From assembly GCA_945859605.1 (NCBI GenBank), contig OX243811.1:62666976-62730975 (forward strand): a stretch of DNA of 64,000 bases, in the 5' to 3' direction. The translations under genes and the position numbers were made by a program. The notes under the pieces are model-generated. The model worked only from the letters and a program-made list of their open reading frames with translations, was not told the origin of the DNA and did not search any database. The DNA is from Lumbricus rubellus. Lineage: Eukaryota > Annelida > Clitellata > Crassiclitellata > Lumbricidae. The stretch's first letter is position 1, and each line of letters opens with the position of its first letter. This document shows, one piece after another, positions 46,150 through 59,400 of the stretch.

Positions 46150-46400
46150 CTGTTCTTTCTAATAGCTTCTTCTGTTTGCAGATGTTGTAAAGCAACTTGA
46201 GAAGGTGGGCATATTTGCCAAGAGAAAATCTAATACAGATTATTCATGTGCCCAAAACGTGTAGAACTGAAGAAAATGAACAGTCGTTTCAATAGGACCT
46301 CTTCTGTCTGATAGTTCAATTGTTATTCATGTGCCCAAACCGTAGAGCTAATAAGCAGGTGTTTCAACAGGAACTATTCTGTCTGATAGTTCAATTGTTA
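46150..46400 (+). repeat. Degenerate tandem copies of the zinc-knuckle coding unit
   Basis: TTATTCATGTGCCCAAAACG, first seen inside the ORF near 46087, recurs near 46239 and 46322 with flanking AAGAAAAT and CAACAGGAACT runs. The copies lie after the ORF stop. Confidence 0.7.
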
Positions 46401-46788
46401 TAATTGATTAAATATTTTATAAGCGTTTGTAATCTTTGTAAATATTCGCATTACTTAGTTTCAAACAAGTAACCATAAATTCCTCAAATTTGCTCATATT
46501 AGGCTCATATTTGACATTTTTTTAGTTTTTGTTTCACTTATTTAGATCTTTAAATAAAAATACTAACATGCCAAAAAAAATTAATTACATACATTTGAAT
46601 TTTCAAACGTTATTTCCCAAAAATTGATATTTTGTCATTTCGAAATTGAAAATTACAGTAAGTGCATAAATTAGGGACCATTCAGGCTGAAAATTTTACC
46701 TTGACTTCCTTAAAGTGTCAGTTTATGGAAACTGCCAATAAGTCCATTTGAGACAAGTGGTCCCTTTTCTCCGCCGAGGTCACATATA

Positions 46789-47959
46789 TTGACAATCAAA
46801 ACACCATTCTATCCAGTATTCATCTGATTGGCTGATAGCCTATCATTTTTTCATCAGAATTTTAAAGTCCCAAAATATTCCACGTGTTTTTCAGACGAAT
46901 AATAGTATAATATGCCTTTTCGTTTCTGATCTGACCTTTTTTATTATTGAGAGTGGCATCCCTGATAATAATGAATATGCAAATTTGTGCGAGTAAATTA
47001 TTATGCATTAGGTATATTGAAGGAGAGTCAAGAAGCTCATGCATATTCAGCATGTACATTCAGAGGCTGATCAAGAGACGCTTCCTGTGTGGACGTAGGT
47101 GTAGAACAGATACACATGTGGTTATTTAATTTAATATTCTGCAATATTTAGCGCTCCTATTTATTAAAAGTGTGTGGTTCTATTAAAAGGTAACATATGT
47201 CTTATATTATTTTCATATAGTATGTATATAGTAAGTGGTGTTTATGACCAGAGTTTCTTCTAACTAAACTTCAATATAGCCATATGCCGAACGCGTGCGT
47301 TTGATGTCTTGTGTAGACAATAATAATCGGGATTGCATCATTCTCCAAAACATTCAAGATTGCGATGTTATGGCAGTTATAAATTCAGTTGTTTTTTTCC
47401 ATTACCAAAGATCGCCTCGTATAAATGTCCTTGTTTGTGTAAAATTAGCGTTGTGGGTTGAAGTGGTCACATAACACAATGTAGGGCTGCTGTTCGCGAA
47501 ATCGTTTAAACCCAAACGATAACTCGCTGAGCACTGGCAGAGAGGATTTCACTTTTGGTATAGTATAACCTATGTGTAGTATTTCATAGTCATCACTCCT
47601 CTTCAGAGGTACGGAAATGCCATTTTTCCTTGCTTGTTATTGTTTTTGTATCTTAGGATTCAATTATTTTTATTCTACTGCTTTGTAATTGGGGGAATTA
47701 CTTTTGGGGGTCCTTGCCCTAAACTGTATTATATCAGAATTCATGTAACAGGAAAGTGGTAATCAGTAAATTCTATCATACTGGTATCTAATGCTCAAGA
47801 TATCAACCTATGGCACAAGTGAGTTATGTGACGATGTGACAGCTATTGTAACCGATGTCAGCTGTCAGAACTTTTTATTGTCTTGCAGTCCTGAGCTTTA
47901 ATTTTCTTGAGAATTCTGTATATTCAGCTATTTTGTGTTGTTATTAATAGATTTTAAAT
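46789..47959. other. Upstream region of the tyrosyl-tRNA synthetase gene
   Basis: AT-rich, no ORF of a known family. The presumed promoter and 5' UTR lie here, but no TATA box or initiator stands out enough to call. Confidence 0.5.
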
Positions 47960-50900
47960 ATGGATATTGAAGAGAAGATTCATCTGATTACTCGAAACCT
48001 TCAGGTCAGTAGCTGTGTAATATTTTATTTCAGTGAGCCAGGTTTACCTGCTCTATGCATATTTATTAGTAAATTATAATCACAATGGAGATATGTTTCT
48101 GTCTTAAACTTGATCTGTGTAGAATTTGAAGCTTTGATTTTATGCAGCTCCTTGAGCTAAAGAAACAAACTGTATAACATTATATGAGATGAACGAAACA
48201 CTTCACTTACAGTGAAATTTGTTCTTTAAAGTATCGTGAACTCCGTTGTGATAGAAATTTCTGCTGAATGTCTCTGTTGACTCAGTGTTCAGCTATATTT
48301 ATATTTATTGTTTGGAATTAGCATGAATGGACTTGTGATCTGTTTTGCGTTTGCATAGGAGGTGATTGGTGAAGAGAAGTTGCGCAGTGTTCTGAAGGAG
48401 AGAGATCTGAAAGTCTACTGGGGTACGGCTACAACTGGCAAACCCCATGTGGCGTATTTTGTGCCCATGTCAAAAATTGCCGACTTCCTCAAAGCGGAGT
48501 GTGAGGTGTGTTTCTTGTTTCTTTATAGTTTCAATCTTACTAAGAATTGTTATGTAGTGCAATTGATATTGTTTTAATATAGAGGTTGAATGATAGTGAG
48601 ATGATCATGAATTTGCAAGGGAAGTGATTCTTGCAGTTGAAATTCCGCAGTATTAAAAATGAGAGTGAATAGGAAATTGAAAGTGAAAAGGAATATAAGC
48701 ATTGAAGTAAAAAATACTGAAAATGAATTTAGAAATTTAGAAGGATTTGATAAACGAAATTTACTCTGCTGAACATTTATTTGAACCTTTTTTGATGAGA
48801 TTTATTATTGATAATGTTGGTTATCTGATGGTTTTTTTGTGATCTCAGGTGACTATTCTACTGGCTGACGTTCATGCATGTCTTGACAACATGAAGGCAA
48901 CGTGGGAGCTTGTCTGCTTCCGTACCGATTACTACGAAACGGTCATCAAGTCGATGCTAAAGTCCATCGGAGTTCCACTCGACAAACTTCGATTTATCCG
49001 TGGAACAGAATACCAGCTGAACAGGTGGAGCTACACGTTCTGAACATTCTAAGAAAATTGATATGTGCTAAGAAAAGAGTTTAATGTGACTAAAACAGCT
49101 CTATGAAAATGAATTTTATCGCTAGAAGAGATCATCATAATAGCATCAATTGTATTGTTTTATAGTTGACAGGTTAAATGATTAACTCTGTATTTTGTGC
49201 AAGAAGGTGACCAGGATCAGTGATGTGTTGTGTTTAATGTGCAGATTTTTGTTGTTGTTGTCATAGGGAGTACACGGTGGACATGTATCGATTATCGTCC
49301 ATTGCGACCGAACATGATGCGAAGAAGGCCGGAGCGGAAGTTGTCAAGCAGGTGGACAATCCACTTCTCAGCGGTCTTCTATATCCAGGTCTACAGGTAA
49401 CGACAGCTGCAATATTTTCCATGTTGTTGGGTTGACCATGTGTCATGAGGTTTTCAGAGACCAGGAAGTCTTGCCAGAAAGCCATGGATTATGTAAATCA
49501 TGAGAATTTCTGTTAGAATTGTAGTCATTGCTGAGTTTATACATCAGCAATGGGTTTAAACGACATGTGGTAAGCAAGCTGTCTATTGCAATGAAGACGT
49601 TTAATTTTGTCTCCATCTTCGGCTTTTCGTCAGCATTTACCTGTCAGTTATATGCAAATTGATTGTTTAATCTTCCACTCAACTATCTCACATTATTATT
49701 ATTATTGTTTGCCATGTATTGTTTATTATCGAAATGGGTCGATGGACATCTTGAAGCAAGTAAGAAAATTAATCAATTAAAATTATTTGCAATAAATTGT
49801 CGATTAATTTATTAATTGATTGTGAAAATCCACAGCACTTCTTGTTGAAAGTCAAGGATGAGGATCAGTCTTTGGGTCTGGGAATGACCTCAGACAGCTG
49901 TATTTCATGTGGAAGGTGCTGTACTTACGTAGATCGCCAGGAATGACTACATAAGACCACTTCATCAATATATAAAGTAGCATTTGGCATCATCATGACA
50001 CTGATACCATGTCCTTCTGTGTTCAACATTGATTAGGCTGTGCTAAGTATGCAACCTATGTACAATATATGTATTTGGCTGTGTCGGGCCTTTTTTCGAA
50101 TCTTCTAAGCCACATTCTGAGATGAATCAGTGATAGTGTTGGTGATAAATGCATGGTACTGTACACAGTTGTTTTGCCTGGTTTGGTTTGAGACTTTCAG
50201 AATAAGCTAAATCTTGATGTTTGTGTTTGAATGAAGGCTTTGGATGAGGAGCATTTGAAGGTTGATGCACAGTTTGGTGGAGTCGACCAAAGAAAGATCT
50301 TTGTTTATGCAGAAAAGGTATTTTAGACTCTCATCTTGTTTTTCTTAGTTTTACGACTTTTAGTCAGTTGGTTTGTTTTAGTAAAATTATCCGATTCACT
50401 TTTTTCATTTCTGGTTAAGATGTCTAATTGTCTATCTTGTTACTGACTAATAGTGACTATTGAAATTGAACACCAGTGCTGCATAGTGACTTAATGCAAA
50501 AGTAATTTTTCTGTGAACTGTTATACTATTACGGTATTTATGAAACTATCTTTTACATCAGCAATCAGTTTGTTTTATCCGATTAATTAATGCACTTTGT
50601 TTAAAGATATTTGGTTTTTTCCAACTTTCCAAGATTCATACTGAAAGTAGTTTTGATAGTTTTCATCTGAGCCATTTCATTCAGAGATGAGTTGATCTTT
50701 CACTTTGTAGTATCTGCCAATGCCAGAGATGGGATATGCAAAGCGCGTTCATCTCATGAATCCAATGGGTATGTCAGTCGGCACTTCTTCTCAATCGTAA
50801 TTCATCTGAATACTTATCAAATGTCGCATCAGTCCTTCGTTCTTTAAACGCATTTCTTCCCCTCACAAAGTTTCTGTGCTAAATATTTGTAGTTGCTATA

Positions 50901-53499
50901 TAAGTTTCTATAGATGCGTTGCAGCACACGGCAGGCACTCAACTAATCGACTCCCATGTATTTAGTTTTGTTTCTTTGCTGTGATTGCAGTGCCTGGACT
51001 GACTGGTGGGAAGATGAGCGCCTCTGAGGAGGACTCTAAGATTGATCTGCTCGACAGTCGGGATGGTGTAGCGAAGAAGTTGGCAAGGGCGTCATGTGAG
51101 GTTGGCAACACTGACAATGGCGTTCTTGCGTTCATCAGATATGTTCTCTTTCCTCTAAATGAGAACACAGGTCAGTCTCTCAGGTTCCAGTTGATGTCAT
51201 AAAAATGCTTTGTAACATCATAATTCACTTCTTCATAAAAGGCATTCCAAGGAATAAAGTGTGTGTTTGGTGTCAGGTTAGAATCGCGAATTTCTCTATT
51301 GTATTGAATAATTATAATTTTCATTAAAACTAGCATCTGAGGTGTTCTGAGGGTTGTTCTCTTGTGCTGTGAAGTTGATGATTGAAATGTTTTGTTTGTT
51401 GTCTTTCTGCTCTCTGCTTATTTGAGTCATGTTGAACTATTTAAGCTATGACATTCGTGAAGTAACTAGCAAAGTGATTTTGCTGTTCGTGAACCGTGTG
51501 GTTGTTGTTGTTGTGCAGGGTTTGTTGTTGAAAAGGGAACTGATGGAAAAGAAACTGTTACATTTGAAAATTACAGCCGTCTTGAGGAGGCCTATCTAAA
51601 GCAGGTACATGTGGTCATTATAACATTTGATAACATCTTTCATGAAAGAACCATTGAGACTTATTCCAGGAAAGTGTGTTGCCAATGATTGACTACAGAT
51701 TCTGTCATTCATTATAAATTCTCGTTAAATCTTTACTCTGTTGGTTTAAGTGAATTTTGCTTTTGATGGTCTTAATATGAAGCTCTAACCACAGTTCTAG
51801 ATTATTTATTAAGCTCTATAAAATGTTTTAGATTATGAAGCTCTATAGTCTACATAAAAATTTCTAGATAGCATGATGACAGGATGGTTGAAGGTATTGG
51901 AGGGAAAAGACCTGATAGTCGGGTTCTAATAATTATTTTGAAAATGAACACAAACTACATACATGCACACATGGTCATTGTACATGCAGGCATGCATGCC
52001 ATTACAACCGCTGTTACTTAATTACTTTTTCACCGTGATATGTTGAGACATGTGTGTCTTGATCTTTTAACTAAGACACAGCTTCTGTTTTGTCTTGTTT
52101 ATGTAGGAAATCGATCCAGATTCACTGAAGCGATCGGTCGAACGTTACCTTAATAAACTTCTCGATCCAATTCGGAAAGATTTTGAATCGGAAGCAAATA
52201 AGAAACTGACGTCAGATGCATATCGTGAGTCAACTTCACTCTCCTCTACCGTTGTTTTGTGCAAAGCTTGCTCTCAATGTCTTGTGATCTAGTAAGGGGT
52301 CATTGCATAATTACGTAACGCCGAAAATGACCTTTTTCGACCCACCCACCCACCCTGTAACGCTTCGTAACGTTGCCCTTGACCCACCCACCCACCCTCC
52401 CCAGCGTTACGTAACGATTGTTACGAAAAATCAGTTGAGATTTAGGTCTACTGTTGGCTTATGTTCATGAGTGCGTAATTATAATTCATATTTTCATAAT
52501 GAATTTAACATAGCCTAGGCCTTGTATGTGAGTTATAGGCTAATTGACAGTAGACTAGGCTTATTATAATTATACAAAATGTTTTATTTTTATATAGGCC
52601 TAAAGGAGCCATGCGTGAACTGCAATTTATTTTCTTAAAATTTTCCGCAAGAATAAAATTTTCACGGACTAGCCTAAATAGGCTAGGCTAGCTCATTAAC
52701 AATTAATCAAAATTAAGATGAACTAATTATTTGCTTAGTTTGGGCACTTCGATAATTATTAATAGAAATATTGCCGAGTTTTGTTAAGCATCATAGTCTG
52801 TTCTAAATGGTTGAGATTGTGTCCTCTAAGTAAAACATGCTTCAAAGTGGTTCATCGATGCCATGAATTCAAAGAGAATTAGGCCTACCACGTTGTTCCT
52901 TTGGTAAAACTGTGAAAGAACATAATTGACCTGGCATGTAGGCTCAAATTACTGCCGGATCTTATTCAGATAAATAGACCTACTTCAGTTAAGTTTTAAA
53001 TCAATGTCACGAAGTTTAACTTCCATCACTTCATGTCTGAACTCTAAAGTGACATTCGATGTAGGCCTAATATAATATTCATTAATATTTTTTTCATTGC
53101 GTTACGTAACGCTCAGCTCCTCCCACCCACCCACCCCCGTAACGTTTCGTAACGTTTTCAATGACTCCACCCACCCACCCTCGAGCGTTACGTAATTATG
53201 CAATTACCCCTAAATTAAATTGAAACTCGGGGAAAAGATTTTATGGAATTACATGTACTTGCTTTTCAACTGAGTATTGCAACATGCATTTACGACCTAG
53301 CCCTTGATGTTATTTGTTTGTTTATAAGAAGAGTTAGTTAACATTGTGTGCTGAGACTTTTAGCTAAGACTGGCTCTTTTTAAACTACTCTGTATGCGTG
53401 GAAAAGTACACGAGAAAACCAACAAGGTAATTAACGTTAAATGTTGTATCTTTTTCAGCGCCTAAATCTGCGATCAAGGAAGATGATGAGAGCAAATGG
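47960..53499 (+). CDS. YARS1: TyrRS copy 1 (exons 1-10): catalytically complete core
   Basis: Exons 47960-48004, 48359-48505, 48849-49024, 49267-49396, 50237-50317, 50711-50768, 50991-51170, 51519-51604, 52107-52224 and 53459-53499. The HIGH-type motif is HVAY at residues 45-48, as in human TyrRS. The KMSKS-type motif is KMSAS at 220-224 (human KMSSS). Tyrosine-pocket residues equivalent to human Tyr39, Tyr166, Gln170, Asp173 and Gln188 are present (Tyr35, Tyr162, Gln166, Asp169, Gln184). The anticodon-side region is more divergent than in copy 2: DPDSLKRSV replaces human HPGDLKNSV. Human ELR (cytokine motif) is not conserved (CFR). Intron 9 holds a MITE. Confidence 0.93.
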
Positions 53500-56400
53500 G
53501 TGAGAATGAATCACAAATTGAAATTGGTTTCTGAATCCATGTTGTAGATGGTTAACGTAATTGTTTTAAATGTAACATGTTCTTTTACACTTCTCAATTG
53601 CCGCCCATTCCTCTACACACTAGTCAATGATCATGCCGTCCAAAATGTAAGCAGACCAGCAAAACAAGAATAAGAACAGCTTAAACTGAACAACTCTTCG
53701 TCTTACTTTCCATGGATTGGTCACTGGTATGAAGCTAGACTGGTCGTTGAAGTGATAAATCCTTACGAGTGCATTATACAATAAAGACTCTTTATCAGAA
53801 AATGAAGACTAAATCAGGAATAGCATAGTATTATGCAGACACTCTACCTTATCATTGGTCTATGGTTATGTGTTATTTCTTTTTGGCAATTTTTTAGGAG
53901 TCTGTGTCAAATTCATTGACAACACTTTCAACTGAAGCTGAAAGTAAATACAATCTGATCACGAGAAATCTGAAGGTATGTAACTTGCTTTTAATGCTTA
54001 TGTTATCAAGCATAACGAGTTTGAATTAGCCACATTAGCTTTAACTGTGGCCAGTTTTAGACATAAATAGTCAGGTGATGGTCAAACAGTTTAAGGGACA
54101 AACCTAGTTGTGTGGGTAATGCAACTGCTCAACTTCACAAGACAATGCAGGATTTTATTTTATTGGTGACATCAAGGTGACATGAAAGCACAGTCTGCCA
54201 CCCACACCCAAACACACGCACACACCACACAAACACTGATTTGCAAGTTTAGTGCTCTGAAACCAATTAGCTACGATGACGCACATTTGAATGGCTTGTT
54301 GCAGATTGTTCGAATCGATTGTAATCGTAATCCCAGGATTTCTAATTTATGTTTCTTAGCAGCTGAGAAGCTGGCACCAGCTTATTAACAGCACTGGAAA
54401 TTGTTCGTGGATTGTGGTATAAATGAGCAACTAATTTACTGTTTATACATTTTAATTTATAAATGGTATTTAAATTGAGCATTACTGTTGAATGTTGAAC
54501 AGTAAGGTCATTCAACATGTTAACTGGTGGCTTGCCATGAGCCTCTTTTCACTGTCATGGGATCAGTTTTCTCTCTTGGTCTCACGCACTTGGAGCGCCT
54601 CTGATTGGTGTGCACTGAGAGAGGCACTATATAAATTTATTAATTATAATACAAGTTACTGGAATTGTTTTCGTATTGTAAACTTTGTGTACTTTTGTTT
54701 CAACGTGTACCACGCAGGAGATAGTCGGTGAAAGCAAACTTCGAAGCATTCTGAACGAGAGAGACCTGCGAGTGTTTTGGGGAATCGCTACGGCCAGCAA
54801 ACTGGACGTCAGTTACTTTGCACAGATGAAGAAAATTTCTGACTTTCTCAAAGCTGGATGCCATGTAAGTCGTTCGATATTTCAAATTCACTTGACCAAG
54901 TCTTCGTTGTTGATGTGTGAACTCTTTTACACGCTCCTATTGTACACACCATGCTGTTCAACACGAAGTAGATGATATTTTGTCCCTAAAGCTATTGACA
55001 TGCAGTGTTGGTTAATGCGCTGCACAAGAATTGATACAAGATGATTGTTTACATGTGCACTGATGCTAGCAATAAGATAGCAGACCATTGAGCTAGTCAA
55101 AGAAGCAATCATGGATATGAAGTGCTAGCTTTATTTTTTAGCCTAGTCATATGATGATGACTGACCAGTCCTCTTCCTTGCCTCCTGAGCTTCCCACAAG
55201 CTGGTTAGTGACTTGTTTAATATGTGCGATCCTAGGTGGGCAAATTGTACACTAACGAATTTTTTGCTCACATCAGAGCTAACGTACTTGTGCTTCTTAT
55301 CAGGTCTGAATTTCTTTTTAGGTGACAGTTTTGTTGGCTGATCTTCATTCCTTTCTTGACAACAAGAAAACTCCGTGGGATTTACTTGTCGCTCGATCGG
55401 CATATTTCGAAAAAGCCATCAGACATTTGCTGCTTTCAATTGGTGCTCCAGACGAGAAAGTGACATTTGTCCGTGGTACTGACTACCAGCTAAGCAAGTG
55501 AGTGAAAAATATGTTTATTTCAGGAAACTAATGCCTGAATAACATAGTATTCAAAATGAAGTCATGCGTATTACATAGTATCTAGCAGTTGTCATAAAAT
55601 TTTGCTGTGTTTTTAATAGAAACCAGGAATCAAGAAATTGTTGTATGCGCCAATATCAAAAATCAAAGGAAATGTGTTGTACAATTGTTAGCACATATTA
55701 GAAATCTAAGGAAATTTTCTATATATGTGATCTGTAACACAGACTTGAGAAGTCACAGTAATTGTGTTGTGCTATTATTAACCAAAGCCACAAGTTGCAG
55801 GAATTTGTTTTTCTGTTAACAGAGAATACACGCTTGATGTGTATCGTCTATCGACTGTTGTGACTATGTGCGATGCTGAGCATGCAGGACAGGATACCGT
55901 GAAGCAGGTGGACCATCCGCTACTCAGCAGCCGGCTCTATCCACTTCTCCAGGTAATCCATATTTACACTGATAGTTGACAGTATATTTGTAAGGCATCC
56001 TGAAAGTAAGTGACTTGCTAAATTGATGATGCCACAGAAATTGACGTATATATACAAATACATTCAAATGTAAATACTTCACTATCTTCCCCTGCGGTAG
56101 ATCTCATGCCATGTGTTAGTTGTTGGCCAAATTGTCTAAGTTATCGTATGTTACTTCTCATTCTTTGTCCTGGTTTCCTTGGTAACTAATTGCCAGGCGT
56201 CAGATTGTTCCCGCTATGTTTTTTTATTCAAGACCATTCTGTTGTACTGCATTTGGCATGTTTTTGCTTTGACTGGAAAAAAAACTGCTCTGCCTTAGGA
56301 TTTTTCTATGTTGATGCCCTTCAATAATTGCTGTACTTCATCTGTAAAACCTTTTTGTTGTAGGCTTTGGATGAGCAACATCTGAAAGTTGATGCACAGT

Positions 56401-59400
56401 TTGGAGGAGAAGACCAGGCGAAAATCCTCAAGTTTTCAAAGAAGGTAGCCATTTCTGCAAAAATCCTTGATTTTTTCTATAAGGTAATCCTTACCGAAAT
56501 AAAATCTTTAGAGTTTCAAGGAAGTTAGTCTTTGCAAAATAAAATCCTTAGAAAGAAGATAATCCTTACCAAAAGAAATCCTTCAATTTTTAAGGAAGTT
56601 ACGATAGTTGTAGCCAAAATAATCTTGAATTGCTTTTGTCAATGCAGGTGGTAATGACTGAAACAAAACCTTTAATATGTATGAAATGACTTTTTTATGT
56701 AAATAATATAATCATGACAAAATCTTTGAATATTGAAAGAGGATATTCTTAATCTAATTTATGCAAATTTAAATAAATTTTTGGCTATAGAAGGCATTCT
56801 TAGTCCAATCTAGGCAAAACTTTTAAATATATTGAGAATATTGCTAAAACATTTTTAACTGTTGAGGAGGTGTTTGTACATGTACATAAACTTGATTGGT
56901 AATTAAAGTTTTCCGTTAATTTCTGTGTTTATTTTCTTTTAGTACCTTCCAAAACTTGGCTTTGAGCCGAAGATACACCTGATCAACAGTACAGGTATTT
57001 TACATCATGAAGTTTCTACCTCTTTCATTGTTATCTTCATTCGTTCAGTCATATGAACATTATATAGTACATTTGAAGGATGAGAAGTCTGTGTTATTTG
57101 TCATTGATTGGATCATGCGGGCAAGTGAGTTTTTTCTTGAACTGGCACTTTATAAATGTCAGATTACAATGTTATTGCAATTATTGCAATTGTAGATTGG
57201 TGATTGATTTAATTATGGGTTAGCTGTAAATATATTAATTATGTGTTAAATGTAAATATATATGTGAGATATGCTGTTTAGGTCTTGCTCTGATTGCACT
57301 TGTAGCTCCAAAGTTGCCCGGTGGTAAAGTCGGTTTAACGGAAGACGAGAGTAAAATAGACATTCTCGAGACAAAGAAGAACTTGAAGAAGAAGCTTGGC
57401 AAGACATTTTGTGAACCAGGAAACATCGCTAACAATCCAGTTCTTGCTTACGTCAAAGACGTCATTATTCCTCTGAACGATGGCAAAGGTATTTCAACTT
57501 ATTAGCCTTTATTTACTCTTTCACCATACCAACCTAAGGAATTAAGCCGTATTCGCTTGCTGAGAAATCAGGTTTTCTATCATGTTCATGTAATTACTCG
57601 AACAACAAAGGACTCGAGACAGAATTCTTTGTTTATATTCAGTGAAAATGACTTTCTTAATATCCTAATGCGTAAACTATGCTTTCAAATGGCAGTCCAT
57701 CACCAGCTTTGGCTGTTCTATTTGAACAGTTTGTACAAGGGAATTTTTTTTTTACCTTTTGACTGGAATTTCTTTTGGCTGGTTACACGGATGAGCTCTT
57801 AATTAATTGTTCATGTTTTCTCAACACAACACAATTATTGGTAGTGAGCACCTCAGCTTTAGAATCTCTCGAATCAATTGATGACATGAAATGCTTTGGA
57901 AGTGATGTGATGCGTTAATTAAAAGCTGAAGGAACATTTGATTTTATATTTTAGGATTTCTTTTGAAGCGACCAAAAGAGTTCGGAAGTGATGCATCATT
58001 TTCAGATTTTGCATCACTTGAAGCAGCCTTCGAAAAACAGGTACAGATCATGTAATAATAATAATAATAATAATAACTATTATAATAATAGTAATTATAA
58101 TAATAGTAATTATAATAATAGTAGTAAGCCTGAACACACTTCTGTTTTTAGTTTTGTTTTTAGCCACAGGGAAAAAAATAATCTTTGTTTAGTTTCCAAC
58201 GGACACACTGCAGTATGATTACAATTCATAGAGTGAACAGACGATAGCAGGTTATTACTGGAGTAGAATTTAAATGTTTTGCAGCTATGCAAGGCCAATT
58301 GCGTCCCACTGAGCGGTGCTCAGCATGTAAACACCGATCGTGGCTACTTGCGTGGGAATTTATCTTAAATCGCATCTGTTTAGATCTGTTGGGTAGCTAT
58401 GTTAAGCGCCTTTGTGAGATTCTTGATAAGGCGCTATATAAATAGTGATATACATACTGTCTCATTTTACCAATGCCATCTGCGGAACGGAAGGATGAGT
58501 TGACCTTGGGAAGGGTTACATTACATTGATTAATATATTATTCGTTGATCAATATTTTCCTCCAGGAAATTCATCCAGGAGACTTGAAAAACGCCGTAGA
58601 AGGCTACTTGAACGACTTGCTTGAACCGATCCGAACCGCTTTCCAGAACTCAGCAAATGCTGCACTGGTAACATCTGCCTACCCACCACCAAAAAAAGAA
58701 GGTCAGTTTGATTTTCAAAAGTAGGCCAGTTCAATTTCCAAAAGTAGGTCAATTTGATGATTTTCATTTGCATGATTACAACTGATAACGGTGGAGAAAC
58801 AGTTTTTGAAACTCTCGTCTTTCCTCTGCAGAATTTGTTTAGTTTTTTTGTGGATTACTGCATTAAAATGCATTGACCACCAAAGTTGCTTTCCTGTTCC
58901 ATTGGTGTCTCTCAAATGAGACCAGACCAGAATTATTGCATAGATTTGTTTAGCTTTTAAATCATCCAGTGATCATCAACTGATCTGCTACGTTGTTGCA
59001 GTGATCATTCAGAACATAATTTTGTCAGATTACAGCAGTCATATTCTTTAATCAATCGGAATTTATATAGCACCGTTTCATGACTTCTCAGATATGCTCC
59101 CAGCCCATGCTAAGGCACAAGACTTATACATCTGATGGAGAGGAAAGGATCCTGGGATCATATCCTTATTTGATGCTTTGCTGTTTAATTTTTGAATGCA
59201 GCAGTTGTTGAAGCTGTTTCTCTTGTGTTTTTTTGTAGCGGTGGTTAAAGGCGGTGGGGGTGGTGGAAAGACGGAAGACAAGGTGTCTCCGTCAGCCCTC
59301 GATATCCGTGTCGGAAGAATAACTGGAGTGAAGAAGGCATGGCTTCTTCCATCATTTATTCCAATGCTCAAACTATTATCTTATTGTCGTCCGATGGCAT

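Larger units (their letters stand above)
44416..46784. mobile_element. 2.4-kb DNA transposon with ~33-bp terminal inverted repeats
   Basis: Left end TGTGACCTCGGCGGAGA, then C, then AAGGGACCACTTGTC; the right end is its reverse complement with one mismatch. TATA flanks both sides (44412-44415 and 46785-46788), a possible 4-bp target duplication, although the AT context leaves the exact border open. It carries a two-part ORF (44897-46130). GGGCCCACTTGTCGC near 44634 repeats part of the terminus internally. The superfamily is not clear: the acidic N-terminus recalls piggyBac proteins, but no transposase core is present. Confidence 0.82.

Noticed and set aside
53459..53898. End of one TyrRS gene and start of another
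   Set aside because: Exon 10 has a standard donor in phase, copy 2 has no start codon and its first exon is preceded by an in-frame TAG, and copy 1 lacks the EMAP-II-like end. One gene is simpler.
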